Shown here: piece by piece, positions 1 through 6,236 of the stretch
Position numbering within the stretch: position 1 is the stretch's first letter
Layout of the letters: the number at the start of each line of letters is the position of its first letter
Assembly (NCBI GenBank): GCA_021849995.1
Contig: JAJZSC010000095.1
Span: 1 to 8,939 of the forward strand
DNA: 8,939 bases
DNA from: Bacillota bacterium
Lineage (GTDB): Bacteria > Bacillota > Desulfitobacteriia > Desulfitobacteriales > Desulfitobacteriaceae
Reading direction: 5' to 3'
Program-made: the position numbers and the translations under genes
Notes under the pieces: model-generated
Told to the model about the DNA's origin: nothing
Databases searched by the model: none
The model's input: only the letters and a program-made list of their open reading frames with translations

Positions 1-1015
1 TCCTTGATAGACCAATCCGGAATTGATTCTGCAGGAGCTCTCCTACGGAGCGCAATCTACGGTTGCCCAAATGATCGATATCATCCTTGTGACCTTTACC
101 ATGCATCAGATCCAGCATGCGTTTAATGGTTGCGATTATATCCTCGCGAGTTAAGTTTCTTACATCAATAGGGATATCTACATGTAGTTTTTTGTTTAGT
201 TTGTAGCGTCCAACCTTTGCTAGGTCGTACCTCTTTGGGTCAAAAAACAGGGCTTCCAGCAACGATCTGGCACTCTCTACTGTAGGAGGTTCCCCAGGAC
301 GCAAGCGCTTGTATATTTCTACCAATGCTTCCTCAGGGGATTCAGAATTATCCCTCTCTAAGGTAGCCCTCACGAACTCGTCATCCTCAAAGAGCTCTAC
401 TATTTGACCGTTAGTGGCATAACCTAAAGCCCGAACGAGCACAGTGGCAGGCAGTTTTCTTGTCCTGTCCACCCTAACGAACAGGTTGTCATTGACATCG
501 TTTTCAAACTCTAACCATGCACCGCGATTTGGAATTACAGTAGCTCCATATAATTTCTTTCCGCTCTGGTCCATACTCTCAGCATAGTAGACCCCAGGGG
601 AACGAACTAACTGACTAACAATGACACGTTCTGCTCCATTAATTATGAAGGTCCCCTTATCAGTCATTAAAGGAAAATCCCCCATAAAGACTTCTTGCTC
701 TTTTACTTCCCCGGTCTCTTTATTGATTAGACGGACTTTCACGCGCAGAGGAGCTGCGTAAGTTACATCACGCTCCTTACACTCTTCCACGTCATATTTG
801 GGTTCACCCAAGTTGTAATCAATAAATTCCAAGACAAGGTTACCTGTGAAATCCTGAATGGGAGAAATATCGCGAAACATTTCGCGCAATCCCTCATCAA
901 GGAACCACCGATAGGAGTTCTGCTGAATTTCGATTAGATTAGGCATGTTGAGAACTTCCTGGATTCTGGAATAACTCCAGCGCTCCTGAGTTCCCTCCTT
1001 AACAGGATAGAACAT
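1..1015 (-). CDS. rpoB: RNA polymerase beta subunit, N-terminal part (runs off the window edge)
   Basis: This is the beta subunit of the core RNA polymerase, which with beta' forms the catalytic body. The first 338 codons are visible. The protein opens MFYPVKEGTQERWSYSRIQE and continues with typical beta N-terminal segments such as GDFPLMTDKGTFIINGAERV and SQLVRSPGVYY. The reading frame is open to the window edge, so the rifampicin region and active-site parts lie outside. The ATG at 1015 is preceded by GAGGGGTG about 10 nt upstream, which fits a ribosome binding site. Instead of following rplL directly, the gene has its own promoter and a leader of about 230 nt, and it is separated from rplL by two unrelated genes. 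No frameshift is seen. Confidence 0.98.
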   Translation of the reverse strand, partial: MFYPVKEGTQERWSYSRIQEVLNMPNLIEIQQNSYRWFLDEGLREMFRDISPIQDFTGNLVLEFIDYNLGEPKYDVEECKERDVTYAAPLRVKVRLINKETGEVKEQEVFMGDFPLMTDKGTFIINGAERVIVSQLVRSPGVYYAESMDQSGKKLYGATVIPNRGAWLEFENDVNDNLFVRVDRTRKLPATVLVRALGYATNGQIVELFEDDEFVRATLERDNSESPEEALVEIYKRLRPGEPPTVESARSLLEALFFDPKRYDLAKVGRYKLNKKLHVDIPIDVRNLTREDIIATIKRMLDLMHGKGHKDDIDHLGNRRLRSVGELLQNQFRIGLSR

Positions 1016-1244
1016 TAATGCTTCACCCCTCAAGTGTGTTTTCCTCTCCTTAGAGGAATATATGATAAAACAACCAAAAGCAAGGCTCTGATAAAAAACC
1101 TCGCTTCGTTGTTTATGGAGCTCCCCTCAAAGAGATGCACACATCCAAATTATTATCTCCCCAGTACAGATATGTTATTCATATGTACACTATTCCAACG
1201 GTGGAACATAATGGTTATAAATTACCATATACGTACAGTAACAA
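1016..1244 (-). promoter_or_regulatory. Long structured 5' leader of rpoB
   Basis: From the predicted start of transcription near 1244 to the rpoB ATG there are about 230 nt with no large gene. Several hairpins are readable on the minus strand: ATGGT/ACCAT at 1211-1228, TTCCA/TGGAA at 1192-1205, GTAC-ATATG/CATAT-GTAC at 1164-1188 with a 2-nt bulge, AAGCGAGG/CCTTGCTT at 1078-1106 with one G-U pair and a 13-nt loop, and TTCCTCT/AGAGGAA at 1041-1058 closing an AAGG loop. The 1078-1106 hairpin is followed by TTTTGGTTGTTTT and could be a weak attenuator. The string TTGAGGGG occurs twice, at 1124-1131 region and again as the rpoB ribosome binding site. That the leader regulates rpoB is inference. 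Confidence 0.45.
1113..1148 (-). CDS. Possible 11-codon leader peptide ORF upstream of rpoB
   Basis: A TTG codon at 1148 sits 8 nt downstream of GGGGAG (1157-1162). It opens a frame of 11 codons, MDVCISLRGAP if TTG initiates, ending in TAA at 1113. An overlapping frame from the ATG at 1144 gives only five residues, MCASL. The stop lies just upstream of the AAGCGAGG/CCTTGCTT hairpin, the layout expected of a translated attenuator. The peptide has no run of one amino acid that would suggest a sensing role, and such short frames arise by chance, so this is a weak candidate. Confidence 0.15.
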   Translation of the reverse strand: MDVCISLRGAP

Positions 1245-1250
1245 TTATTA

Positions 1251-1279
1251 AGGATACCAATATTTAATCAGAAAGTCAA
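1251..1279 (-). promoter_or_regulatory. Sigma-A-type promoter for rpoB
   Basis: On the minus strand TTGACT (1274-1279) and TATCCT (1251-1256) are separated by exactly 17 nt. Each hexamer differs from the consensus at one or two positions. The site begins about 25 nt after the methyltransferase stop codon, and the next gene is rpoB. This would let rpoB (and presumably rpoC beyond the window) be transcribed independently of rplJ-rplL. Confidence 0.75.
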
Positions 1280-1303
1280 GCAGAAATTTGAAAAAAATTT
1301 ACA

Positions 1304-2068
1304 TCAGTGGATCTCCCGAACTCGACCACGTTTCCGAAATACCATTACTACATTTCCAGGAGATCCCGGCAAAACATTTTCAACCAAAGTGACCAACCAC
1401 ATAGGAAATTTTCGTGATAAGTAGGCCGAATGATATTTCCACATAATATTTTTGAATACCGGAGTTGAAAACAGTTTTTCGAAACCTGCGAGCTTACAGA
1501 AATGGTCCATCTGCTTCGGATTAAACCCTGCACACTCAGCATCACTTTGACTATCAAAATGGTCACGTGCGAAGGCATCATACCAAATGAATATACCACC
1601 GTCCTTTAAGACTGCCCGGATGTTTTGCAAGGCATTCAAGATCTCCTCCTCACTTCCTAAATGCATAAAAACATCTACCGCAGTGACAACTCCAAAATCA
1701 GTTTCCCTAAAATACCTCGGTTGGACTAGATCGTCCAAAAAATAGTTGATGTTAGGATTAAATATCCTCGCTTGGTTTATCCTGTAGCTGGACAAATCAA
1801 TCCCATAGATATTACCCGGGGACTGAGAGAGTTCTGCAAAATAACGCGTGAGGTCACCCTTTCCGCAACCAACGTCAAGTATCTTTTCCGTGCTGATATC
1901 AATTCCCATAGTTCGAAGAGCTCTAAATATACTGTAAAATGTTTGTCTTATTCTCACCGAGCCGTAGAATCCAACCGGGTTGATTAGAGAATAAGGATTG
2001 TCATATAGAGTATATTCAACTTCTCTCCCGTCGTACCTTTCTCTTACAACTTCCTTATAAGCCTTCAT
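1304..2068 (-). CDS. Class I SAM-dependent methyltransferase, substrate unknown
   Basis: This 254-residue protein has the Rossmann-type SAM-binding core. Motif I is LDVGCGKGD at residues 64-72, the acidic residue after strand 2 is in YGIDLS (88-93), and the motif IV region is TAVDVFMHLGS (129-139), followed by LKDGGIFIWYDAF (154-166). It lacks the NPPY/NPPF signature of the RsmC/YbxB-type rRNA methyltransferase that sits between rplL and rpoB in Bacillus, so it is not that gene. The layout resembles small-molecule or sugar/lipid methyltransferases, but the substrate cannot be told. The ATG at 2068 follows AGAGGA by about 5 nt. The gene is isolated: a strong terminator lies upstream and the rpoB promoter directly downstream. 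I found no convincing promoter of its own. Confidence 0.85.
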   Translation of the reverse strand: MKAYKEVVRERYDGREVEYTLYDNPYSLINPVGFYGSVRIRQTFYSIFRALRTMGIDISTEKILDVGCGKGDLTRYFAELSQSPGNIYGIDLSSYRINQARIFNPNINYFLDDLVQPRYFRETDFGVVTAVDVFMHLGSEEEILNALQNIRAVLKDGGIFIWYDAFARDHFDSQSDAECAGFNPKQMDHFCKLAGFEKLFSTPVFKNIMWKYHSAYLSRKFPMWLVTLVENVLPGSPGNVVMVFRKRGRVREIH

Positions 2069-2114
2069 GTAATCCTCTATTACTCCTTAAGCGTTTATTT
2101 CCAATTATTCCTTG

Positions 2115-2168
2115 CTTAGGGGGTAAATATACTTTGGTGCACAATCAGCACTTCACCTTACCCCTAAG
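2115..2168 (-). repeat. Long imperfect inverted repeat upstream of the methyltransferase gene
   Basis: On the minus strand CTTAGGGGTAA (2158-2168) pairs with TTACCCCCTAAG (2115-2126): 11 base pairs with one bulged C. Inside the loop, GGTG and CACC can form a second short helix stacked on the first. There is no T-run after it, so it is not an intrinsic terminator. It lies about 50 nt upstream of the methyltransferase start and could be an mRNA structure or a protein-binding operator. A TATATT string falls inside the repeat, but no matching -35 box was found. Confidence 0.55.
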
Positions 2169-2210
2169 GCGCAAAAGGAGACATCCACTCGTTGTTAAGT
2201 CTCTAATACC

Positions 2211-2249
2211 CAAAAAAGGAGAAGCCCCAGATTCACTTGGGGCCTCTCC
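2211..2249 (-). terminator. Strong intrinsic terminator after the aspartokinase gene
   Basis: On the minus strand GGAGAGGCCCCA (2238-2249) and TGGGGCTTCTCC (2218-2229) form a 12-position stem with a single mismatch or wobble position around an 8-nt loop, followed at once by TTTTTT (2212-2217). It lies about 33 nt past the aspartokinase stop codon and separates that gene from the methyltransferase. On the plus strand the same stem is followed by a poorer T-run, so its main direction is with the genes. Confidence 0.92.
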
Positions 2250-2282
2250 GTCTTTGTTTTGGAATTTGATATATCAGTTGAT

Positions 2283-3665
2283 TTAGTTTAAGCACAGATC
2301 CTGATTCAGGTGCACTATTGCCTTTGCATACATTTCCCGGTCAATGACAAACTGCATATTAACCTGGCGAAGGGACTGTGATACACAATTTACGTTAATA
2401 TTATTTTTAGCTAAGGTGTTTGAAGCTCTGGCTAAAACATTTGGAAGGGCAATATTTGATCCGATCACACATACTATAGCAGCTTTCTTGACCGTTACAG
2501 TTTGATACTTGGTTCGCAGTTCCGCCTCTAAATCATCCTTCAAATCTGATTCCCAGATTACCAGAGAAATACTGTTGGCATTTGTCGCCTTCATAATATA
2601 ACTGATGTTATACTCCCGGAACTTCTGCATGATCTCAAGGTCAAAACCTATTTCTCCAACCATCGAAGTGTCATGAATTTCAACCACCATAATCTTATCG
2701 GAGCCTGCAATTATTTCGATCTTAGCCTCTGGGCCAATATAGTCTTTCGTTATGAGTGTACCTGGATGGTCTGGCTCAAAGGTATTTTTTAGCCGTAGGT
2801 TTATCCCCGCCATTTCCAAAGGCTTAGATGCACTTGGATGAATTGCCTCCATGCCGATGTCAGCAAGTTGGTCTGCAACGTCGTAGTTTGTTCTACCTAC
2901 TGGGACGGCTTTATCGACGCCTACTATTTTAGGGTCTGCTGATGATAGATGAAACTCTTTATGAATAATGGCTTCATGAGCTTTGAGGTGAGTAGCAATT
3001 TTTGAAAAGGTTATTTCGGAATATCCGCGATCAAACTCCCGCATGATTCCCTCTTTACCTTTGGTATAGCCAGTTGCTATGATTATAGCTTCAGAAGGGT
3101 TTACATGTTTGAAAGATTGTTCGATCCGCTCACTAATCGACAGTTGTTTAGAGTCCCGAAAACCTGTTAGATCCACTAACTCTGCGGAAATGCCATTATT
3201 CCGAAGTATATTTACAGAGTTAAAGGCTGAGTGCGCCTCCCCAATAGAGGCTAATAACTCCCTTACTGCTGAGAATATACTATCTCGGCCTACATAGCCG
3301 GAAGCAATTATATCTTCCATACTGTGTAAATAGGCTTTGGTCTGCACAATTCGATCTGTAATGAATTCCCGGCACAATTCATAATCGAGACCTATATCAG
3401 TAAAAGCCTTATTTATTTGAAGCAAGTCGTTTAACAAGCTGTCCATGAAGATTTGATAATCTTCACCATTAATAAAACGGTGATAGATACCCTGAGCCTT
3501 GGTCTTTTTATCTTCAAGAAGGATATTAGTTACACCTGCGTAAGCAGAGACAACAAATATCCTACCATAATGAAAGCTAGGGGAACCCGGATAGCCTATG
3601 ATATTCTTTAACACATCATGAAACTGCGACATAGAAGTGCCGCCGATTTTCTCCACTGTTAACAT
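2283..3665 (-). CDS. Aspartate kinase, ectoine-type (Ask_Ect-like)
   Basis: Aspartokinase phosphorylates L-aspartate with ATP, the first step to lysine, threonine, methionine, diaminopimelate and, in halophiles, ectoine. The 460-residue product has KIGGTS at residues 6-11, VSAYAGVTN (39-47), GEAHSA (142-147), the nucleotide-site region FDRGYSEITFSKIA (211-224) where common aspartokinases have GRGGSD, and SSADP (241-245). Two C-terminal ACT-like regions cover roughly 315-385 and 395-458. The strings EKIGGTSMS, YSEITFS, EAIIHKEFHLSSADP and TNYDVADQL match my recollection of the ectoine-operon aspartokinase family rather than LysC or ThrA. The ATG at 3665 has GGAGGAG 5 nt upstream. No ectABC gene is in the window. 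It lies 106 nt downstream of rplL without a clear promoter, so readthrough from rplJ-rplL is likely. A strong terminator follows. The kinase call is firm; the subfamily is recalled, not searched. Confidence 0.9.
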   Translation of the reverse strand: MLTVEKIGGTSMSQFHDVLKNIIGYPGSPSFHYGRIFVVSAYAGVTNILLEDKKTKAQGIYHRFINGEDYQIFMDSLLNDLLQINKAFTDIGLDYELCREFITDRIVQTKAYLHSMEDIIASGYVGRDSIFSAVRELLASIGEAHSAFNSVNILRNNGISAELVDLTGFRDSKQLSISERIEQSFKHVNPSEAIIIATGYTKGKEGIMREFDRGYSEITFSKIATHLKAHEAIIHKEFHLSSADPKIVGVDKAVPVGRTNYDVADQLADIGMEAIHPSASKPLEMAGINLRLKNTFEPDHPGTLITKDYIGPEAKIEIIAGSDKIMVVEIHDTSMVGEIGFDLEIMQKFREYNISYIMKATNANSISLVIWESDLKDDLEAELRTKYQTVTVKKAAIVCVIGSNIALPNVLARASNTLAKNNINVNCVSQSLRQVNMQFVIDREMYAKAIVHLNQDLCLN

Positions 3666-3702
3666 ATAAACTCCTCCAAAAAAGCTCTACTCCGTAATAC
3701 AA

Positions 3703-3736
3703 AGAAGCTGCTGACAGGTTACTATCAACAGCTTCT
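3703..3736 (-). terminator. Hairpin after rplL, possible partial terminator or processing site
   Basis: On the minus strand AGAAGCTGTTGA (3725-3736) pairs with TCAGCAGCTTCT (3703-3714): a 12-bp stem with one G-U pair and a 10-nt loop. The downstream tract, TTTGTATTACGG, is only weakly T-rich. The stem may therefore terminate part of the rplJ-rplL transcripts, protect their 3' ends or mark a cleavage site, while letting some transcription reach the aspartokinase gene. Confidence 0.5.
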
Positions 3737-3771
3737 CATAAAGTTTTAGTAAATCAAGTCGGTTTAAGCTA

Positions 3772-4143
3772 TTACTTAACCTCGACAGTTGCACCAGCTT
3801 CAGTAAGCTTAGCTTTGAGAGCTTCTGCCTCATCCTTGGAGATTTTCTCTTTAACAGCCTTTGGAGCACCATCAACGAGATCTTTAGCTTCTTTGAGGCC
3901 GAGACCGGTAGCTTCACGAACTACTTTAATAACGTTGATTTTGGAAGCACCAGCACTAGTGAGGATAACATCAAACTCGGTTTTCTCTTCAGCAACAGGA
4001 GCTGCAACAGCAGCAGGAGCAGCAGCAGCTACAGGAGCAGCAGCACTAACACCAAACTCTTCTTCGAAAGCTTTTACGAGCTCAGCAAGCTCAAGAACGG
4101 TTAAGCCTTTTACGGCTTCTAAAATTTCAGCAGTTTTAGACAT
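3772..4143 (-). CDS. rplL: Ribosomal protein L7/L12 (bL12)
   Basis: bL12 forms the flexible ribosomal stalk that recruits and stimulates translation GTPases, and it binds the ribosome as dimers on L10. The 123-residue length is normal. The N-terminal dimerisation region covers residues 1-30, an alanine/proline/valine-rich hinge runs about 34-52, and the globular C-terminal domain contains KTEFDVILTSAGASKINVIK and GLGLKEAKDLVDGAPK, the factor-binding surface. The ATG at 4143 has TAAGGAGGA about 8 nt upstream. The gene follows rplJ by 127 nt, as in most bacteria. A weak promoter-like pair in that gap could help give the several-fold excess of L12 over L10. Downstream, the usual rpoB is replaced by an aspartokinase gene. 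Confidence 0.99.
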   Translation of the reverse strand: MSKTAEILEAVKGLTVLELAELVKAFEEEFGVSAAAPVAAAAPAAVAAPVAEEKTEFDVILTSAGASKINVIKVVREATGLGLKEAKDLVDGAPKAVKEKISKDEAEALKAKLTEAGATVEVK

Positions 4144-4172
4144 TTTATAGTTCCTCCTTAAAAATATAACAT

Positions 4173-4201
4173 AATATAAATTTACACCGTAGAATTCACA
4201 A
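4173..4201 (-). promoter_or_regulatory. Weak candidate promoter upstream of rplL
   Basis: TTGTGA (4196-4201) and TATATT (4173-4178) on the minus strand are 17 nt apart in the rplJ-rplL gap. The surrounding sequence is AT-rich, where chance matches are common. If real, transcription would start about 22 nt before the rplL ATG and add to rplL expression. Confidence 0.3.
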
Positions 4202-4270
4202 GAAATCCAATTTGAATCACTTTATAGCTAAACAATAACCTCAAGGCTGATTGTAGCTAGGCCGTAACAA

Positions 4271-4807
4271 TTATGCTTGAGCCTCTTTAAGCTTACGCAC
4301 TTCTTCCAAGGCATAACCAAGCTTGCGGATAGGTCCTTGGAGTACGTTGGCCATTCCGGTGAGCGGAGCTTGCATTCCACGAAGAACCATGGAGAGAAGC
4401 ACCTCGCGTGAAGGCAGGTCAGCCAAGGCCTTAACTCCTTCAGCATTAACAACCTTGCCTTCGACTACTCCTGCTTTAATAGCGAAATCCTTGTTAGTCT
4501 TGGCAACACTTTTAGCAAATTCACTCAGTACTTTTGCCCCAGCAACCGGATCTGTACTGAAGGCTACAGCTGTAGGTCCTTCTAAATATGGATCCAACCC
4601 CTCGACTCCGATTTCATTAGCTGCACGACGAATAAGAGTGTTTTTGAGTACCCGGTATTCGACACCAGCTGCCCGCAGTTCAGAACGCAGCTTAGTAACT
4701 TGAGCTACAGTTAAACCACGATAGTCAGCTAGAACAACTCCTGAGGATTGTTGCAACTTTTCTTTAATCTCAGCTACAACCAGACTTTTTTCTTCAATAT
4801 TAGGCAC
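4271..4807 (-). CDS. rplJ: Ribosomal protein L10 (uL10)
   Basis: uL10 anchors the L12 dimers to 23S rRNA and forms the stalk base; the L10-L12 complex also represses its own operon by binding the mRNA leader. The 178-residue product opens MPNIEEKSLVVAEIKEKL and contains SGVVLADYRGLTVAQVTKLR and YRVLKNTLIRRAA, typical of the family. I chose the GTG at 4807 because AAGGAGGTGG (4814-4823) lies 6 nt upstream and the N-terminus then fits the family. An in-frame ATG at 4858 lies inside the leader terminator stem and would add 17 atypical residues. The gene ends 127 nt before rplL. Confidence 0.97.
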   Translation of the reverse strand: MPNIEEKSLVVAEIKEKLQQSSGVVLADYRGLTVAQVTKLRSELRAAGVEYRVLKNTLIRRAANEIGVEGLDPYLEGPTAVAFSTDPVAGAKVLSEFAKSVAKTNKDFAIKAGVVEGKVVNAEGVKALADLPSREVLLSMVLRGMQAPLTGMANVLQGPIRKLGYALEEVRKLKEAQA

Positions 4808-4976
4808 GTGTGTCCACCTCCTTCCGAGAGATAAGCAACCAACAAAAAACCTCCGCACGCGCAGAGGTTAAGAATGCCAAAAGAATGTTCCCATTCAGCA
4901 ACTTCTCCAACCTCGGCAGGATTGACGTTTAAGCCCGAAGGCTCCTGCTTTCTACAGCGGAAAGTTATTAAGTTCT
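4808..4976 (-). ncRNA. L10 leader: autoregulatory mRNA leader of rplJ-rplL
   Basis: The leader between the promoter and the rplJ GTG is about 168 nt and folds as expected of the Firmicute L10 leader. GCAGG (4944-4948) pairs with CCTGC (4916-4920), enclosing AGCC-TTCG-GGCT (4932-4943), a UUCG-capped stem, and an 11-nt bulge on the 3' side that would form the L10-binding internal loop. Then GCCGAGGTT (4909-4917) can pair at 8 of 9 positions with AACCTCTGC (4861-4869), which is also the 5' arm of the terminator, so terminator and antiterminator exclude each other. GAATG-GGAA-CATTC (4883-4896) lies within the antiterminator loop. Known mechanism: excess L10-L12 binding favours the terminator. The pairings were read by eye; family membership is inferred from structure and position. 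Confidence 0.85.
4841..4869 (-). terminator. Attenuator terminator in the L10 leader
   Basis: On the minus strand AACCTCTGC and GCGGAGGTT form a 9-bp stem with one G-U pair and a 4-nt loop, followed by further T residues that run into TTTTGTT. It lies about 34 nt before the rplJ start codon. Its 5' arm is shared with the antiterminator pairing to 4909-4917. Confidence 0.88.
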
Positions 4977-4981
4977 TGTTG

Positions 4982-5010
4982 AGTATATCTCATCTATAGC
5001 TTACTGTCAA
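4982..5010 (-). promoter_or_regulatory. Near-consensus sigma-A promoter for rplJ-rplL
   Basis: TTGACA (5005-5010), a 17-nt spacer and TATACT (4982-4987) on the minus strand form an almost perfect vegetative promoter. It starts 16 nt after the rplA stop codon and fires into the L10 leader. No terminator separates it from rplA, so readthrough from the upstream operon adds to it. Confidence 0.88.
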
Positions 5011-5026
5011 GGACAATAGGCAACCA

Positions 5027-5719
5027 TTAAACTGCCTTAACAGGATTAATTCTAACTCCAGGTCCCATAGTGGAAGAAACTGTCACACTACGGATATACT
5101 GACCTTTAGCAGCAGCTGGTTTTGCCTTAACTAAAGTCTCAGCCAATACCCGATAGTTTTCTAGTAATTTACTCTCGTCAAAAGATACTTTGCCAATTGG
5201 AGCATGAATTATCCCTGCTTTGTCAGCACGGTATTCAATCTTACCAGCTTTGATCTCTTTGATTGCCCGGGTAACATCAAACGTAACAGTTCCTGTTTTA
5301 GGGTTTGGCATAAGGCCTTTAGGTCCAAGAGTACGACCTAATTTACCAACCATACCCATCATGTCAGGGGTTGCCACAACGACATCAAAACCGAACCAAC
5401 CTTGTTCGATCTTAGCGATCATATCTTCCGCGCCAACGAAATCAGCGCCAGCTTGTTCAGCTTCCTTAGCTTTGTCACCTTTAGCAAAAACCAATACTGT
5501 TTGGGTCTTACCGGTTCCATTTGGAAGCACAACAGCTCCACGAATCTGCTGATCGGCATGACGAGTGTCAACGCCAAGTTTAAAAGCAATTTCAACTGTC
5601 TCGTCAAATTTCGCGCTTGCGCCTTTTTTGACGATGGACAATGCTTCAGCAGGCTCATAAAGAGCATTGCGATCAAAAGCCTTGACAGCTTCTTGATATT
5701 TTTTGCCTACTTTTGCCAT
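5027..5719 (-). CDS. rplA: Ribosomal protein L1 (uL1)
   Basis: uL1 forms the mobile stalk at the E site of the large subunit and helps release deacylated tRNA; in several bacteria it also represses its own mRNA. The 230-residue length is normal. Diagnostic segments are VATPDMMGMVGKLGRTLGPK (about residues 115-134) and GLMPNPKTGTVTFDV, the uL1 signature. The ATG at 5719 has AAGGAGGT 8 nt upstream. It follows rplK by 53 nt, the usual L11-L1 pair. The gap contains a GC-rich stretch with TGTGG and CCACA arms that could form a hairpin, but I cannot show it is an L1 binding site. Confidence 0.99.
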   Translation of the reverse strand: MAKVGKKYQEAVKAFDRNALYEPAEALSIVKKGASAKFDETVEIAFKLGVDTRHADQQIRGAVVLPNGTGKTQTVLVFAKGDKAKEAEQAGADFVGAEDMIAKIEQGWFGFDVVVATPDMMGMVGKLGRTLGPKGLMPNPKTGTVTFDVTRAIKEIKAGKIEYRADKAGIIHAPIGKVSFDESKLLENYRVLAETLVKAKPAAAKGQYIRSVTVSSTMGPGVRINPVKAV

Positions 5720-5772
5720 TCTATAACCTCCTTGTGGTGATACGGGTGCTCCCCTCCCACATTTTTAGAAAA

Positions 5773-6198
5773 CTACTCTTTAATTACGATACCCATGCTT
5801 CTTGCGGTACCTTCAACCATTCTCATAGCAGCCTCGACACTAGCTGCATTCAGGTCCTTCATTTTAAGTTCGGCGATTTCGCGAACTTTATCTTTATTAA
5901 CCTGAGCAACTTTTTTCCTGTTAGGTTCAGCTGAACCTGATTGGATGTTTGCAGCTTTCTTGAGCAGTACAGAAGCCGGTGGGGTCTTAGTAATAAAAGT
6001 GAAGGAACGATCCTCATAGACCGTAATTTCAACCGGGATAATCAAACCAGCCTGATCCTTGGTACGCTCGTTATATTCTTTACAGAAGGCCATAATGTTA
6101 ACTCCATGCTGACCAAGAGCGGGACCGACCGGAGGTGCTGGTGTTGCTTTACCAGCTGTTATCGCTAACTTCACCAAACCTACTACTTTTTTTGCCAT
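5773..6198 (-). CDS. rplK: Ribosomal protein L11 (uL11)
   Basis: uL11 binds the 23S GTPase-associated region at the base of the L12 stalk, is the site of thiostrepton action, and is needed for RelA-type stringent signalling. The product is 141 residues, exactly typical. The N-terminal domain carries the proline-rich PAPPVGPALGQHGVNIMAF (about residues 20-38); the RNA-binding C-terminal domain includes KTPPASVLLKKAAN and ends in GTARSMGIVI. The ATG at 6198 follows AAGGAGGTG by 6 nt. It lies 38 nt after nusG and 53 nt before rplA, so nusG, rplK and rplA are probably co-transcribed. Confidence 0.99.
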   Translation of the reverse strand: MAKKVVGLVKLAITAGKATPAPPVGPALGQHGVNIMAFCKEYNERTKDQAGLIIPVEITVYEDRSFTFITKTPPASVLLKKAANIQSGSAEPNRKKVAQVNKDKVREIAELKMKDLNAASVEAAMRMVEGTARSMGIVIKE

Positions 6199-6236
6199 TC
6201 CTTACACCTCCTTATCAAGGTAATCTTTTATTGTTG

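Noticed and set aside
1034..1267. Plus-strand open frame of 77 codons in the rpoB leader
   Set aside because: It starts with GTG without a ribosome binding site, runs antisense to the promoter and leader, and its sequence resembles no family I know.
1304..2068. YbxB/RsmC-type rRNA methyltransferase
   Set aside because: The position would fit the Bacillus order, but the NPPY/NPPF motif is missing and the motif IV region reads DVFMHL.
3666..3771. Lysine riboswitch or T-box in front of the aspartokinase gene
   Set aside because: The gap is only 106 nt and holds one simple hairpin; there is no room or sequence for either element.
3815..4150. Plus-strand open frame antisense to rplL
   Set aside because: It is an alanine/serine-rich mirror of the biased codons of rplL, with no start signal.
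4808..4858. N-terminal extension of L10 to an upstream ATG
   Set aside because: It would cover the ribosome binding site and start inside the leader terminator; the added residues are unlike L10.
5402..5740. Plus-strand open frame antisense to rplA
   Set aside because: The minus-strand L1 gene is certain over this stretch and the opposite frame has no ribosome binding site or recognisable product.
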